From the NCBI RefSeq assembly GCF_001613085.1, contig NZ_BDBR01000002.1, positions 124,001 through 188,000 on the forward strand: a stretch of DNA of 64,000 bases. The letters are read 5' to 3'. The notes under the pieces are model-generated. The model made no database searches, was not told the DNA's origin, and saw only the letters and a program-made list of their open reading frames with translations. Positions 36,296-45,294 of the stretch are shown here, in pieces. How positions within the stretch are numbered: position 1 is the first letter of the stretch; every line of letters begins with the position of its first letter. A program made the position numbers and the translations under genes. The stretch is from Nocardia salmonicida NBRC 13393. Lineage in GTDB: Bacteria > Actinomycetota > Actinomycetes > Mycobacteriales > Mycobacteriaceae.

Positions 36296-36934
36296 TCACT
36301 TCGTTGTGGTGGGAGTGATGGTGGAAAGAGGTTGGGCAAGGACCGCGCGGACCGCGGCCGCGAGGCGTTGGCGCACTGCGAAATCGGGGTTTCGGCGGCC
36401 TCGCAGCAGCAGCGCGGTGGGCAGTTCCACCACGCAATCGCGGATGACGGCCACGGCCTCGCGGTCGGCGCGGTCGAACACGCGGCGCGACAGATTGACG
36501 AACAGCTCGGACAGGGTCTGATCGAGTCGGCGGAGCTCATCGGCGATGTCGTCAGGGATCTCGCTGGAACCGAGGAGTTCCCGGCGAGGCACGGTCAGCA
36601 GGAAACGTCCTGAGACCGGTTGCTGCACAAGGAATTCGGCGGGGGTATCGGCGGCGGCGACGACCGCCTCGATCGCGTTTTCGTGGGAGCGGCCGACGGC
36701 CGGCGCGCGGTCGACCGCCTCACGTTGCAGGGTCAGGAACCGCTGAGCGGCGCGCAGCCAGACCCGCCCCATCAGCCCGGCGCGGGAGCCGAAGGCGTGA
36801 TAGATCACGCCGTTGGACACCGAGGTGACTTCCGAGAGCGCGCGGACAGTGACCGCGGCGGGTCCGGAGTCGACCGCCAGCTGTTCGGCGGCATCCATGA
36901 GCGAATCCAGGGCATGTACGCGAGGGCGGGGCAT
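36296..36934 (-). CDS. TetR-family regulator
   Basis: A 212-residue TetR-type protein with its HTH at about 26-46 (VTVRALSEVTSVSNGVIYHAF). It is the first gene of a short leftward operon with the enoyl-CoA hydratase and the conserved hypothetical gene. Three related palindromes lie upstream, the nearest 15 bases before the start, indicating autoregulation. Confidence 0.9.
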   Translation of the reverse strand: MPRPRVHALDSLMDAAEQLAVDSGPAAVTVRALSEVTSVSNGVIYHAFGSRAGLMGRVWLRAAQRFLTLQREAVDRAPAVGRSHENAIEAVVAAADTPAEFLVQQPVSGRFLLTVPRRELLGSSEIPDDIADELRRLDQTLSELFVNLSRRVFDRADREAVAVIRDCVVELPTALLLRGRRNPDFAVRQRLAAAVRAVLAQPLSTITPTTTK

Positions 36935-36948
36935 GATCGAAGCATAAC

Positions 36949-37020
36949 AGAGCGTCCGCTCTAAAACTGCTCCGGTTAATTAGAGCACACGCTCTTGTTT
37001 GATTGTGGAGCATGTGCTCC
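36949..37020. promoter_or_regulatory. Three tandem GAGC-N4-GCTC palindromes
   Basis: AGAGCGTCCGCTCT (36949-36962), AGAGCACACGCTCT (36982-36995) and GGAGCATGTGCTCC (37007-37020) all fit GAGC-N4-GCTC, with starts 33 and 25 bases apart. They lie directly upstream of the leftward tetR operon in the most AT-rich part of the gap. The repeated architecture suggests cooperative binding by that TetR protein. Confidence 0.6.
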
Positions 37021-37734
37021 CGTCTGTGGAGTCCTGGTGGGCAGTCCTTCGGCGAGGACGAATCGTCACAGTTCGGTGGTCGGCCATATCGGGGGCGGTC
37101 TCGCCAGCGGGCCCAGGCCATTTCGCGGGGTTGCGATCGCACGTACCCCTTGCCGTTGAGCTCCGGCAGTCGGTACCCCGGTGCGGAGTTAAGACACTGT
37201 GGCGCAACGGTATTCGAGAACCTGTCAGGGGGTTCGCGTCGGCGGCAGACGTCAGTAGTGCCGCCTCGGACCGGCGTGGCCACGGTCGTGTCGTGGCCGG
37301 GGAATTGGGTAGAACCCAAATATCCGCGATCGGTCCCGTGGAATGTTACAAAGCACTGAATCGCTTGTGCAGCAACATAATTGACGACGTAGAGTCGTCG
37401 GCACAGCGAAGTCGTTCTCTTCAGATGACCGATCGCCGGACAATGGCGTTTTCGTGAACGGTCTGTGCAGGTTTCCCGGCCGTACCCACATTGTCCCCGT
37501 CATGTCGACGTGACCATCCATGGATCGTGACGTCCGAACTCACCGTTCCAGCGCAAGACCAGCGCACCGTATGCCTACGTGCCACGACGCTACGGATCTG
37601 TCCGCAGGTTCCTGGCGTGAGGTTCGAGGCCTCAGATCAGGGGGAGGTCAACTGACCCGTCTCGATCCTGTCAGCCCCAGTGAACCATCCGGGGATCTCA
37701 CCGCCATGTGGCCGCACCAAAGGAATTCAGCGTT
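37021..37734. other. Intergenic region without a recognised gene
   Basis: About 714 bases between the triple palindrome and the polyprenyl synthase start. Readings of 60-200 codons exist on both strands, but they have low-complexity Arg/Ser/Gly composition, no ribosome sites and no family features. A small hairpin, CGACG-t-AGAG-t-CGTCG, occurs near 37385-37400. No tRNA, riboswitch or repeat was seen. The promoter of the downstream isoprenoid pair should be in the last 150 bases. Confidence 0.5.
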
Positions 37735-38832
37735 ATGGACAATCCCGCGCTACCCGAAGTCCGCCGTAACGATGCTCGTCCGACAGGGAACCCGCAGCGC
37801 CAGGGCGAACCCGTCGCGCTGATGCTCAGACATCCGAGTGCGACTGAGCCGATCACCGAATACCAGGGCTCCGCGACGCGCGAACTGCTCGCGCTGGTCA
37901 ACGCGCGCCTGTACGAAATCCTCATCAGCGGTGGTGAATTCGACGATATCTGCAGGCACATCCTCGCCGCTCCCGGCAAGCGGGTGCGGGCACGTCTGGT
38001 TCTCGCGAGTGCGGGTCTGCTCGTGACCGACGCGTGCGAACCCAGTCGCGCCGCCATCGATCTGGCCTGTGCGATGGACATGCTGCACGAGTCCTCGCTG
38101 GTGCACGACGATATCTGTGATGGTTCGCTGCTGCGCCGCGGCGCGACCTCGGTGCCCGCCGCGTTCGGTGTGCGCGTCGCCGCCAGAGCGGGATTCCACA
38201 TAGCAGGTGCTGCGGTGCAACTGATCGCGCAGGTGCTTGCCGACAACCCGAGAGCGTTCGCGTGTCTGGGTGAATTGCCCGGTGTGACGTATTCCGACGG
38301 GCTGTCGGATCTGTCATTCGGCCAGCTCATCGAGATGCTGCCGCCCGCGGTCGAAGCGACCGCGCTGCGCCGTCATTACCGACTCGTCGCCGGCGCCAAG
38401 ACCGGCACCTTGTTCCGATTGTCATGCTCCTACGGCGGCACCGCGGGCGGCGCCGATCACGATCGCCTGCGAGCGTTGATGACATATGCCGATGAGCTCG
38501 CACTCGCGTTCCAGATCATGGACGACGTCCGCGATATCGAGGGCGGTCCGGAACTGGGCAAGGACGCAGGTGGCGACCTGGAACGACGGGTTCCGACCTG
38601 GCCGGTGATCGAATGGCTCGAGATGCGCCCCGGAGCGCGGGAGATGTGGCTGTCCGCGGACACCTCGAGCGCGACCCTGCAAACCGATCTGATCGACAGC
38701 GGGGCCACCGGAGCCGCGCGCACGGTTGCCCTCGACGCCACGCAGAAGGCGAGCGCTGCGCTCGACATCTTCCCGTCGTCGTCTGCTCGCGACGACCTCC
38801 ATGCACTGCTACAGGAAGTGATCACCCGATGA
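37735..38832 (+). CDS. Polyprenyl diphosphate synthase family protein
   Basis: The ATG at 37735, preceded by AAAGGA, gives 365 residues; a GTG at 37708 is an alternative. Both aspartate-rich motifs are present: DDICD at about 125-129 (within LVHDDICD) and DDVRD (within FQIMDDVRD), with GKRVRARL at about 81-88. The residues before the first motif (MLHESSLVHDD) resemble medium- or long-chain synthases rather than FPP synthases. It would condense isopentenyl diphosphate units into an allylic diphosphate. Its stop overlaps the start of the head-to-head synthase-like gene, which probably uses its product. Confidence 0.85.
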   Translation: MDNPALPEVRRNDARPTGNPQRQGEPVALMLRHPSATEPITEYQGSATRELLALVNARLYEILISGGEFDDICRHILAAPGKRVRARLVLASAGLLVTDACEPSRAAIDLACAMDMLHESSLVHDDICDGSLLRRGATSVPAAFGVRVAARAGFHIAGAAVQLIAQVLADNPRAFACLGELPGVTYSDGLSDLSFGQLIEMLPPAVEATALRRHYRLVAGAKTGTLFRLSCSYGGTAGGADHDRLRALMTYADELALAFQIMDDVRDIEGGPELGKDAGGDLERRVPTWPVIEWLEMRPGAREMWLSADTSSATLQTDLIDSGATGAARTVALDATQKASAALDIFPSSSARDDLHALLQEVITR

Positions 38833-40094
38833 GACAGACCAGAATCGGATCACTCGCCCATGGATTTCGACACCTGCGCCGCGCACCGGACATGGCCGCG
38901 CTACGGGCCGCCTCCTCACCAGAGGAGCTGGCCCGGCTGGCGCTGATCCCCGCCGGTCGCAACCTGGGTATCTCGGTGAGCTTCCTGCCTACGCATCTGC
39001 AGGCAGAGGCCACCGCCGCCCTGCTGGCCTGCCGAGTTCTCGACGCCTTCGAGGACCTCAGTGACCGCGCGATCGCGAGCTGCGCCGTGCTGGACGCCGC
39101 GGACTACCTCAACGGCAACACCGACACCAAGCCTCCCGCATTGCCTTCGGTCAGCGCGGAAGCCCGCGACAGCGAAGCGGTCGACCGGCTTCTGGCCGAG
39201 CGCATCGGCGACATCAGGGCTCTGCTCACAGCGCTGTCGCCGGCCGGGCGCAAGCGTGTCGGCGCGGTGGTCATCGATGTCGCACGGGTGATGGCCCGCA
39301 ACATCGACTCGCCGCTACCGCGGGTCGCCTACAGCGAAGGTGTGCTCGGCCGGGTCACCTATTACGCGTGTGAACTCGTCACCGAACCCGTTGTGCCCGA
39401 GGCGGATCTGCGCGAACTGGCCGGCTGTCTGGCCATCATCGCCCAGTCCGCCAACGACCTGCGCGACAACGAGCTGGAGATCTACGGCGTCGCCGACCGT
39501 GCGGAACTGAAGCGGAAGGTGATGCTTCAGCTCCTGGTGCCGGCGTTGGGCGGCTTCGCCCTGCTGGCCAGGCTCGGTCCCGCCACGCCGAGTTTCGGTG
39601 CGCGGGCGGCGATGGCGCACATGACCATCACCACGACCGCGTTTTTGTGCGGTGCCGTCGACGCGCCGCCGCCCTTCCGGCGCAAGGTCGGCGCCGCGCT
39701 CCTCGCGGCGGCCTCGTCGAAGTACTGGACCAGGATGCTGGATCGGGTGCGGCGAAGTGTCGACGTGGCAGTCCACCGAATGCTGGACGACTCACCGGAG
39801 TTCGGCGACGGGACGAACACGGTGACCGAGGCGCTCGTGGTGGGCGACCCGCTGTCGATGCCGACCTCGCTGGTACCGCTGATCGTCGACACCACCTTCG
39901 CCATGGTGCATACCCTGCCCGAAGGCGCGCTGACCGGCGAGCTCACCGACGCCGAGGTACGCACCATGTTGATCGCCGACCACCTGGCGTTCAGCGCTAT
40001 GGAACGGGTACCACCGCACGACCCGGACGCACTGCAAGCCCTCGCCACACAACTCCAACTCGGCGCCCTCGACACCGGCGGGGGCGATCGGTAG
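38829..40094 (+). CDS. Squalene/phytoene synthase-superfamily protein, product unknown
   Basis: The ATG at 38829 overlaps the polyprenyl synthase stop (ATGA); 421 residues. Two metal-binding motifs fit the head-to-head synthase superfamily. RVLDAFED (about 69-76) resembles the squalene synthase RxLDxxED, and NDLRDNELE (about 209-217) resembles NIIRDxxED. Around them the sequence diverges from CrtB, and the protein is about 100 residues longer than CrtB. It lacks the C-terminal membrane anchor of eukaryotic squalene synthase. A true phytoene synthase gene exists 7 kb downstream, so this enzyme probably makes or cyclises a different terpene. Confidence 0.75.
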   Translation: MRQTRIGSLAHGFRHLRRAPDMAALRAASSPEELARLALIPAGRNLGISVSFLPTHLQAEATAALLACRVLDAFEDLSDRAIASCAVLDAADYLNGNTDTKPPALPSVSAEARDSEAVDRLLAERIGDIRALLTALSPAGRKRVGAVVIDVARVMARNIDSPLPRVAYSEGVLGRVTYYACELVTEPVVPEADLRELAGCLAIIAQSANDLRDNELEIYGVADRAELKRKVMLQLLVPALGGFALLARLGPATPSFGARAAMAHMTITTTAFLCGAVDAPPPFRRKVGAALLAAASSKYWTRMLDRVRRSVDVAVHRMLDDSPEFGDGTNTVTEALVVGDPLSMPTSLVPLIVDTTFAMVHTLPEGALTGELTDAEVRTMLIADHLAFSAMERVPPHDPDALQALATQLQLGALDTGGGDR

Positions 40095-40110
40095 GCCAGC
40101 TTTCAACGCA

Positions 40111-41190
40111 CTATCTCTCGGACGAACCGCTCGCCGATCCACTACCCAGGATGCACAGCGGATTCGCCACCATGGCAGCCTGTGCCGAACCGGACGACGA
40201 ACCGGTGATCCCGGAGTCGACCGGGGGCGTATTCGGCACCGGTGCTGACGGGTTGCCCGAGCCGCCCGTCAGCATCGACGCGCCGTCGAGATTCGCGGGA
40301 GCCGAGACATCGAGCAGGTCCAGAACGGTCGGTGTGATGTCGGCGAGGGTGTATCCGTTGTTCTGCGTTCCCGCCGCGAACCCCGCTCCCCGCGCGATCA
40401 CGAAACTGGCTGTCTCGTAGGCGCTCTGCCCGCCATGCCCCCCGTCCGGCTTGTGTCCGTGGTCGGTGGTCACCAGGATCGTCCACCGCTCGTTCGAATG
40501 CGCGGCCGCTCGGGCGTCCACCGCGGCGGTGATCTGCCCGACCAGGCCGTCGACTCGGCCGATGGCATCGCGATACGCCTGCGGCCAGACCCCGCGCAGC
40601 GTGTGACCCACGATGTCCACCTGATCGAGGTGCGTGAACAGCAGATCGGTCGCCTCCTCGGTGATGGCCGCGACAACCTCCGCGGTGGCATGGGAATCGG
40701 CGGTGGTCTCACAGACGCCCGCACCGGTGGGATCGATCTGGGTGACGGCCACCCGGTCGGCCTGCGGGCTGCCGGTGCGCGCGATCATGCCGATCTTGTC
40801 CCAGGTCCCGATGGAGGCCGTCGACAACGCCGGACGCTCCCGCTCCACCTGGGTGAACACCGTCGGATACTGTGCGAAAGGTCCTGCGGTGCAAGTGGAG
40901 CCGTTGTCCTGGATCCCGTGCTTGGTATCCCACACACCGGTCAGCGCCGTTGCCCACGAGACGCACGACATGGTGGTGTGCGGGGCGATGGAGGTGCGTG
41001 CCAGGGTGCCCTCCGCGGCCAGGCGGTCGAGGTTGGGGGCATCGGCCGCCGACACCTCACTCCACAGGGTGCCGTCGATGCCGATGACCACGACCTTGTT
41101 CACGACGGGAGCCGCGGGGGCGGGCGCTGCCGCGGCGAAGGGGACAGCAGCCAAGGTGGCGGCAGCGAGTATGCGGTGAGTACGAGACAT
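40111..41190 (-). CDS. Secreted type I phosphodiesterase/alkaline phosphatase-fold protein
   Basis: From the ATG at 41190, 359 residues with a signal peptide (about 1-27, ending APA). The alkaline phosphatase superfamily metal sites are visible: IGIDGTLWS near the N-terminus with Thr as likely nucleophile, FTHLDQVDIVGH, and TTDHGHKPDGGHGG. This matches type I phosphodiesterase/nucleotide pyrophosphatase proteins acting on phosphate esters outside the cell. The C-terminus is Ser/Gly-rich. The gene converges with the isoprenoid pair and is divergent from the LLM gene. Confidence 0.85.
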   Translation of the reverse strand: MSRTHRILAAATLAAVPFAAAAPAPAAPVVNKVVVIGIDGTLWSEVSAADAPNLDRLAAEGTLARTSIAPHTTMSCVSWATALTGVWDTKHGIQDNGSTCTAGPFAQYPTVFTQVERERPALSTASIGTWDKIGMIARTGSPQADRVAVTQIDPTGAGVCETTADSHATAEVVAAITEEATDLLFTHLDQVDIVGHTLRGVWPQAYRDAIGRVDGLVGQITAAVDARAAAHSNERWTILVTTDHGHKPDGGHGGQSAYETASFVIARGAGFAAGTQNNGYTLADITPTVLDLLDVSAPANLDGASMLTGGSGNPSAPVPNTPPVDSGITGSSSGSAQAAMVANPLCILGSGSASGSSER

Positions 41191-41393
41191 GCGCGGCACC
41201 GTAGTTGCCGAGCGACTACGACACCCCGCAAATTGGACAATTGACCTGTACGGTCCCGCCCACTGGGAAATCTCCATAGTCGCGCGCCCGTTGCGTGCGG
41301 TGAATTTCCGAGCCATTGCTGTGTGAGGTTCGGTTGATTGCCATGGGCTATCGCTCGCTGTCGACGCTCGAAACGGCCGTAGGGTCGTCGAAC

Positions 41394-42344
41394 ATGAGCA
41401 TTCGTCTCGGATACCAGATGCCCTACTTCGGCTACGCGGCCTCCCCACGCGAACTGTTCCCGCAGGTCATCGCGCAGGCGCGGGAGGCGGAAGCGGCCGG
41501 ATTCGATGCCGTGCTCTTCATGGACCACTTCTATCAGGTCTATGGGCAACCCGACGACTGGATGCTGGAGGCCTACACCGCCCTGGCCGGGCTGGCCACC
41601 GTCACCGAGCGAATCCAGCTGGCCACCCTGATGACCTGCAACACCTACCGCAATCCGGCGCTGCTGGCCAAGATCGTCACGACGCTCGATGTGATCAGCG
41701 GCGGCCGCGCGGCCCTCGGCATCGGCGCGGGCTGGTTCGAGCAGGAGCACCTCGGCTACGGCTTCGAATACGGCAGCTTCACCGAGCGGTTCCAGCGGCT
41801 GGACGAGGCCCTGCAGATCATCTCGCCGATGCTGCGCGGGCAGCGGCCGACCTTCCAGGGCAAGTGGTACCGCGCCGAGAACGCGATCAACGAGCCGAAG
41901 GTGCGTGACGACCTACCGATCCTGCTCGGTGGCGGCGGTGAGAAGAAGACCTTCGGCCTGGCCGCGCGGTACGCCGACCACCTGAACCTCCTCTGCCACA
42001 CCACCGACCTACCGCGGAAATTGGCCACACTGCGACAGCGCTGCGAGGAAGCCGGGCGCGACCCGCAGACCCTGGAGACCAGCTTCCGCGCGGTCGTCGT
42101 CGTCGACGAGAACGGCGACCGCGCGCGCAAGCTGGCGCGGGAGTTCATGCAGCGCGATGTCGTGGTGGTGATCTCGCAGGACAGCGTGTTCGCTGGCACC
42201 CCCGACGATGTGGCGGAGCAGGTCCAGCGCCGCATCCTCGATCACGGGGTCGACGGCCTCATCGTGAACATGGTCGCCAACGGTCACGAACCGGGCATCC
42301 TCGAACTGGCGGGCAAGGCCCTGAGCCCGCTGGTCCACGGCTGA
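41394..42344 (+). CDS. LLM-class F420-dependent oxidoreductase
   Basis: The ATG at 41394 begins a 316-residue luciferase-like TIM-barrel protein. Characteristic segments are GFDAVLFMDHFYQ, LGIGAGWFEQEHLGYGF and LPILLGGGGEKKT. The GAGWFEQEH pattern is typical of F420-dependent members in mycobacteria and Nocardia. An upstream in-frame ATG at 41316 would add an unlikely leader. The substrate is unknown. Confidence 0.9.
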   Translation: MSIRLGYQMPYFGYAASPRELFPQVIAQAREAEAAGFDAVLFMDHFYQVYGQPDDWMLEAYTALAGLATVTERIQLATLMTCNTYRNPALLAKIVTTLDVISGGRAALGIGAGWFEQEHLGYGFEYGSFTERFQRLDEALQIISPMLRGQRPTFQGKWYRAENAINEPKVRDDLPILLGGGGEKKTFGLAARYADHLNLLCHTTDLPRKLATLRQRCEEAGRDPQTLETSFRAVVVVDENGDRARKLAREFMQRDVVVVISQDSVFAGTPDDVAEQVQRRILDHGVDGLIVNMVANGHEPGILELAGKALSPLVHG

Positions 42345-42414
42345 GTCGCGCCTTTTCGGCCTGGCAAGAATGGGTGTGGCGCGGATTAGTGCCCCGCCGA
42401 GGAGGTAGCCGTGC

Positions 42415-43887
42415 TTATCGAGTCGACCTCGTGCGGCGAACGTCTCGGCTCGGAAAGAGGCTGTCCCACAGTTTTGTCGGGGTGCGTTCGGGATCCATCA
42501 GCTCGTTTTCCGCCAGGACGCTGTCCTCGTCCGCGACGGTGTCGGGGTCGAATCGGACCAGGGTGCGGCCTTCGCCGCGCAGCGCTTCGACGGTGCGCAC
42601 GAGCGAGGATGTTTCCGCGAGGGTGGCGTCGAATTTCGCGGGGTCGGCGTCGAGGTGTTCGCAGAGCAGGCGGCGGCGGATGCCGAGGATGGTGTCACGG
42701 AGGACTTCGCCGTCGGCGGTTGTCGGGGTGACCTCGACGGCGAGGTCGCATTCGGTGTCGAAGCCCATCGATCGATTGTTGAGGTTCGACGATCCGACCC
42801 GCAGCAGGCGGTCGTCCATCACCAGCACCTTGGCGTGGACATAGATGGGCGCACCGGCGGCGGTGACCGGGTAGTAGACGCCGAGTCGATGGTGGATGTC
42901 GGCTTTCCACAGCAGATGCAGGAGGCGTCGGCGGGCGCCGTCCATGGCCGCTTGCTCGAGCCAACCGTCGGCATTGCGGGGGAGTACCAGCACGATCTCC
43001 GGGCCGTTCGGCTCGCGTAGGCGCGCGGCGATCGCCTCGGCGAGGGTGCGCGATGCCAGGTACTGGCTCTCGATGTACAGCGCGCGGGTGGCGCCCGCGA
43101 TCGCCGCGCGATACAGCGCCTCGATCTCACGGACCTCGGTGCGGTCGGCGAGTTCGGGCAGAGTTCGGGCGATCCCCACGTCGACGGAGCGCATCGTCGG
43201 CTCCAGGTCTTCCGGCCACGGCGTGTCCCCGGCGATCTCGTCGACCGGGCTCAGTTCTTGTCCCGTCGCCGATTTCCACCTGGCGGCGGCCAGTTCGCCG
43301 ATGGCCTTCGCCGCGGCGCCGTCCACGGCGGTGGTCGCATCGTGCCAAGGGCCGTAGCGGTCGTCGTTCGGCGCGGTTCGGTAGGTGTTGTCGTCGCGGT
43401 GGTCGCTGGTGTCCCAGCGGTCGACGGTCATGTCGATGCCGCCGCAGAACGCGAGTTGGTCATCGATCACGATGATCTTCTGATGGTGCGCCGCGCCGAC
43501 GGGGTGCGCGCCGTCGATTTCGAAGTGCAGGCGTCGGTCGGTCATCCAATTGACGACGAAGATCGGTGTCATCCCCCGGCCGATCGCGGCGAACGCACCG
43601 ACATTCCACTTCAGCAGGTAGATCTCGAGATCTGGACGTTGCTTCGGCAGCCAGGACAGGAATTTGCCGAGCCGATCGGGCCCTTCGAGGGTCTTGCCCT
43701 GCGGTTCGAACTTGATCCGGGTGTCGAAGTCCCAGCCGATCAGCACGATGCGTTTGCGCGCCCGCAGCATCGCGGCCTTGGCGTAGTGGAAGTAGTCCGC
43801 CGCGTCGATGATGCAGGCCAGGCGATCTGCCTGGGCGATCTGCCAGCAGGTTTCGCCGGGAGTGAGGATTTGTCGCTCGTCGCTCAT
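42415..43887 (-). CDS. Phospholipase D-family protein
   Basis: The 490-residue protein has two HKD motifs: HHQKIIVIDDQLAFCGGID at about 134-152 and VHAKVLVMDDRLLRVGSSNLNNRSMG in the C-terminal half. These form a PLD-type active site with two histidines. No signal peptide or membrane helix is evident, so it is probably cytoplasmic or peripheral. The overall order resembles PLDc domain phospholipases and cardiolipin synthases without their membrane anchors. Its position between the isoprenoid pair and the carotenoid operon seems incidental. Confidence 0.9.
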   Translation of the reverse strand: MSDERQILTPGETCWQIAQADRLACIIDAADYFHYAKAAMLRARKRIVLIGWDFDTRIKFEPQGKTLEGPDRLGKFLSWLPKQRPDLEIYLLKWNVGAFAAIGRGMTPIFVVNWMTDRRLHFEIDGAHPVGAAHHQKIIVIDDQLAFCGGIDMTVDRWDTSDHRDDNTYRTAPNDDRYGPWHDATTAVDGAAAKAIGELAAARWKSATGQELSPVDEIAGDTPWPEDLEPTMRSVDVGIARTLPELADRTEVREIEALYRAAIAGATRALYIESQYLASRTLAEAIAARLREPNGPEIVLVLPRNADGWLEQAAMDGARRRLLHLLWKADIHHRLGVYYPVTAAGAPIYVHAKVLVMDDRLLRVGSSNLNNRSMGFDTECDLAVEVTPTTADGEVLRDTILGIRRRLLCEHLDADPAKFDATLAETSSLVRTVEALRGEGRTLVRFDPDTVADEDSVLAENELMDPERTPTKLWDSLFPSRDVRRTRSTR

Positions 43888-44088
43888 GTGTCGTCAGTCC
43901 CGTCGTTCGGCACCCGTCCCCGCAGGTGAACGATTCACAATACTGGGTGGGCCGCCGACCGCTCGGGGCCTACCCGCCGCTCCGGGCCACGACACGTCGC
44001 CGTTGGTGCGTGCCTGCCCGATCTCAGGGCCGAACCGTGTGAATCTTGGGTGTTGTACCTAGGCGTGATCTATCTCGGACCCAGTATT

Positions 44089-44110
44089 CGATGCATAAAC
44101 GATGCAAAAT
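44089..44110. promoter_or_regulatory. Tandem 11-bp direct repeats upstream of crtE
   Basis: CGATGCATAAA (44089-44099) and CGATGCAAAAT (44100-44110) are tandem 11-mers matching at nine positions, 18 bases before the crtE start. The complementary strand reads TGCATCGTTTA next to TGCATCG, nearly the same element as at 51983-52004. Operators of MerR-type CarH/LitR light regulators of carotenoid genes are, from memory, also 11-bp direct repeats; no such regulator gene lies in the window. Confidence 0.5.
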
Positions 44111-44128
44111 GCGGGAGTTGATGCCACA

Positions 44129-45265
44129 ATGGGAGATGTGGATGCAGAGCGAACAGCTATCGCGATCCAGCACTGCCGAGCGTCGCCGAGCGAGGACGGT
44201 TCCGCGCAGTTCGCAGGGTGGCTCGACCGTACGCAGCGCTCGGTACGCGATCACGTCGATGAGTTCGTCCGGGCGCGTTGCACGGCGGAACTGGACCCAG
44301 AAGGGTTCTCGCTCCCCGGTCGGCTGATGATCGACTTCGCGTCGGGCGGCAAGTGCGTACGGTCGGTGTTCGTCTATCTCGGCTGGCTGTGCGGTGGTCT
44401 CGGTGAGTCCGAACCCGCGCTGCGCGCGGCCGCCAGCGCGGAGCTCCTGCACGCGTTCGCGCTCGTGCAGGACGACGTGATGGACGAGTCCCAGGTCAGG
44501 CGGGGACGGAAGTCGGCCCATCTGCGGCTCGCCGCGTGGCACAGCGATCAGGGGTTGTCCGGATCGTCGGCCCGATTCGGTGAGTCGGCGGCGATCCTGC
44601 TCGCCGACCTGTACTTGGTGTGGGCCGAGCGCATGCTGCGTGAAAGTGGGGTCGGTGCCGCCGCGTTGGATCGCGCATGGCCACGTTATGACTCGATGCG
44701 CAGCGAACTGGCGGTCGGCCAGCTCGCGGATTTGTCCAACGACGCGAACCGCGTTCCGACCTTGGACGCGGTGATGGACATCGCGCGCCGCAAGTCCGGC
44801 AACTACACCGTGCGCCGACCCCTCGAGCTGGGTGCGGCAATGGCCGACTGCGACGCGACGGTGATGCGCCTTCTCGGTGAATACGGCGAAGTGATCGGGG
44901 AGGCATTCCAGATTCGCGATGACCTGCTCGGCATCTTCGGCGACCCCGCGACAACCGGCAAACCGACCGGCGACGACGTCCGAGAACGGAAGGCGACCAC
45001 CGTGATCGCGCTGGCTGATCAGCTGGCCGAGCCGTCGGACCGCGCCCGGCTACGAGATCTCTGGACGAAGAAGGTCATCGATGAGCGCGACGTGGCGCTC
45101 GCACAGGCGGTGGTCACCGACAGCGGCGCGGCACAGTGCGCTGAACAGATGATCGGCGACCGCGTCGACCATGCGCGTCGGCTGCTCGACGTCGCCGATC
45201 TCGAACCATCGGTGGCTGATGCTCTGCACCGAATGGCGCTGCTGTGCACCCACCGCACGCACTGA
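44129..45265 (+). CDS. crtE: Geranylgeranyl diphosphate synthase, carotenoid type
   Basis: From the ATG at 44129 (GGGAG upstream; 44102 is an alternative) the protein has 378 residues. It contains GGKCVRS, the first aspartate motif LVQDDVMDES, and the second QIRDDLLGIFGDP followed by TGKPTGDDVRERKATTVIAL. These are typical of short-chain trans-prenyl synthases making the C20 precursor of carotenoids. It opens the crt operon, with 29 bases before crtI. Confidence 0.92.
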   Translation: MGDVDAERTAIAIQHCRASPSEDGSAQFAGWLDRTQRSVRDHVDEFVRARCTAELDPEGFSLPGRLMIDFASGGKCVRSVFVYLGWLCGGLGESEPALRAAASAELLHAFALVQDDVMDESQVRRGRKSAHLRLAAWHSDQGLSGSSARFGESAAILLADLYLVWAERMLRESGVGAAALDRAWPRYDSMRSELAVGQLADLSNDANRVPTLDAVMDIARRKSGNYTVRRPLELGAAMADCDATVMRLLGEYGEVIGEAFQIRDDLLGIFGDPATTGKPTGDDVRERKATTVIALADQLAEPSDRARLRDLWTKKVIDERDVALAQAVVTDSGAAQCAEQMIGDRVDHARRLLDVADLEPSVADALHRMALLCTHRTH

Positions 45266-45294
45266 CCGCCGTCACCACCGACTGAAAGGGAACG

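Noticed and set aside
37021..37734. Several 60-200 codon frames in the gap before the polyprenyl synthase
   Set aside because: No start signal, no recognisable domain and composition typical of noncoding GC-rich sequence.
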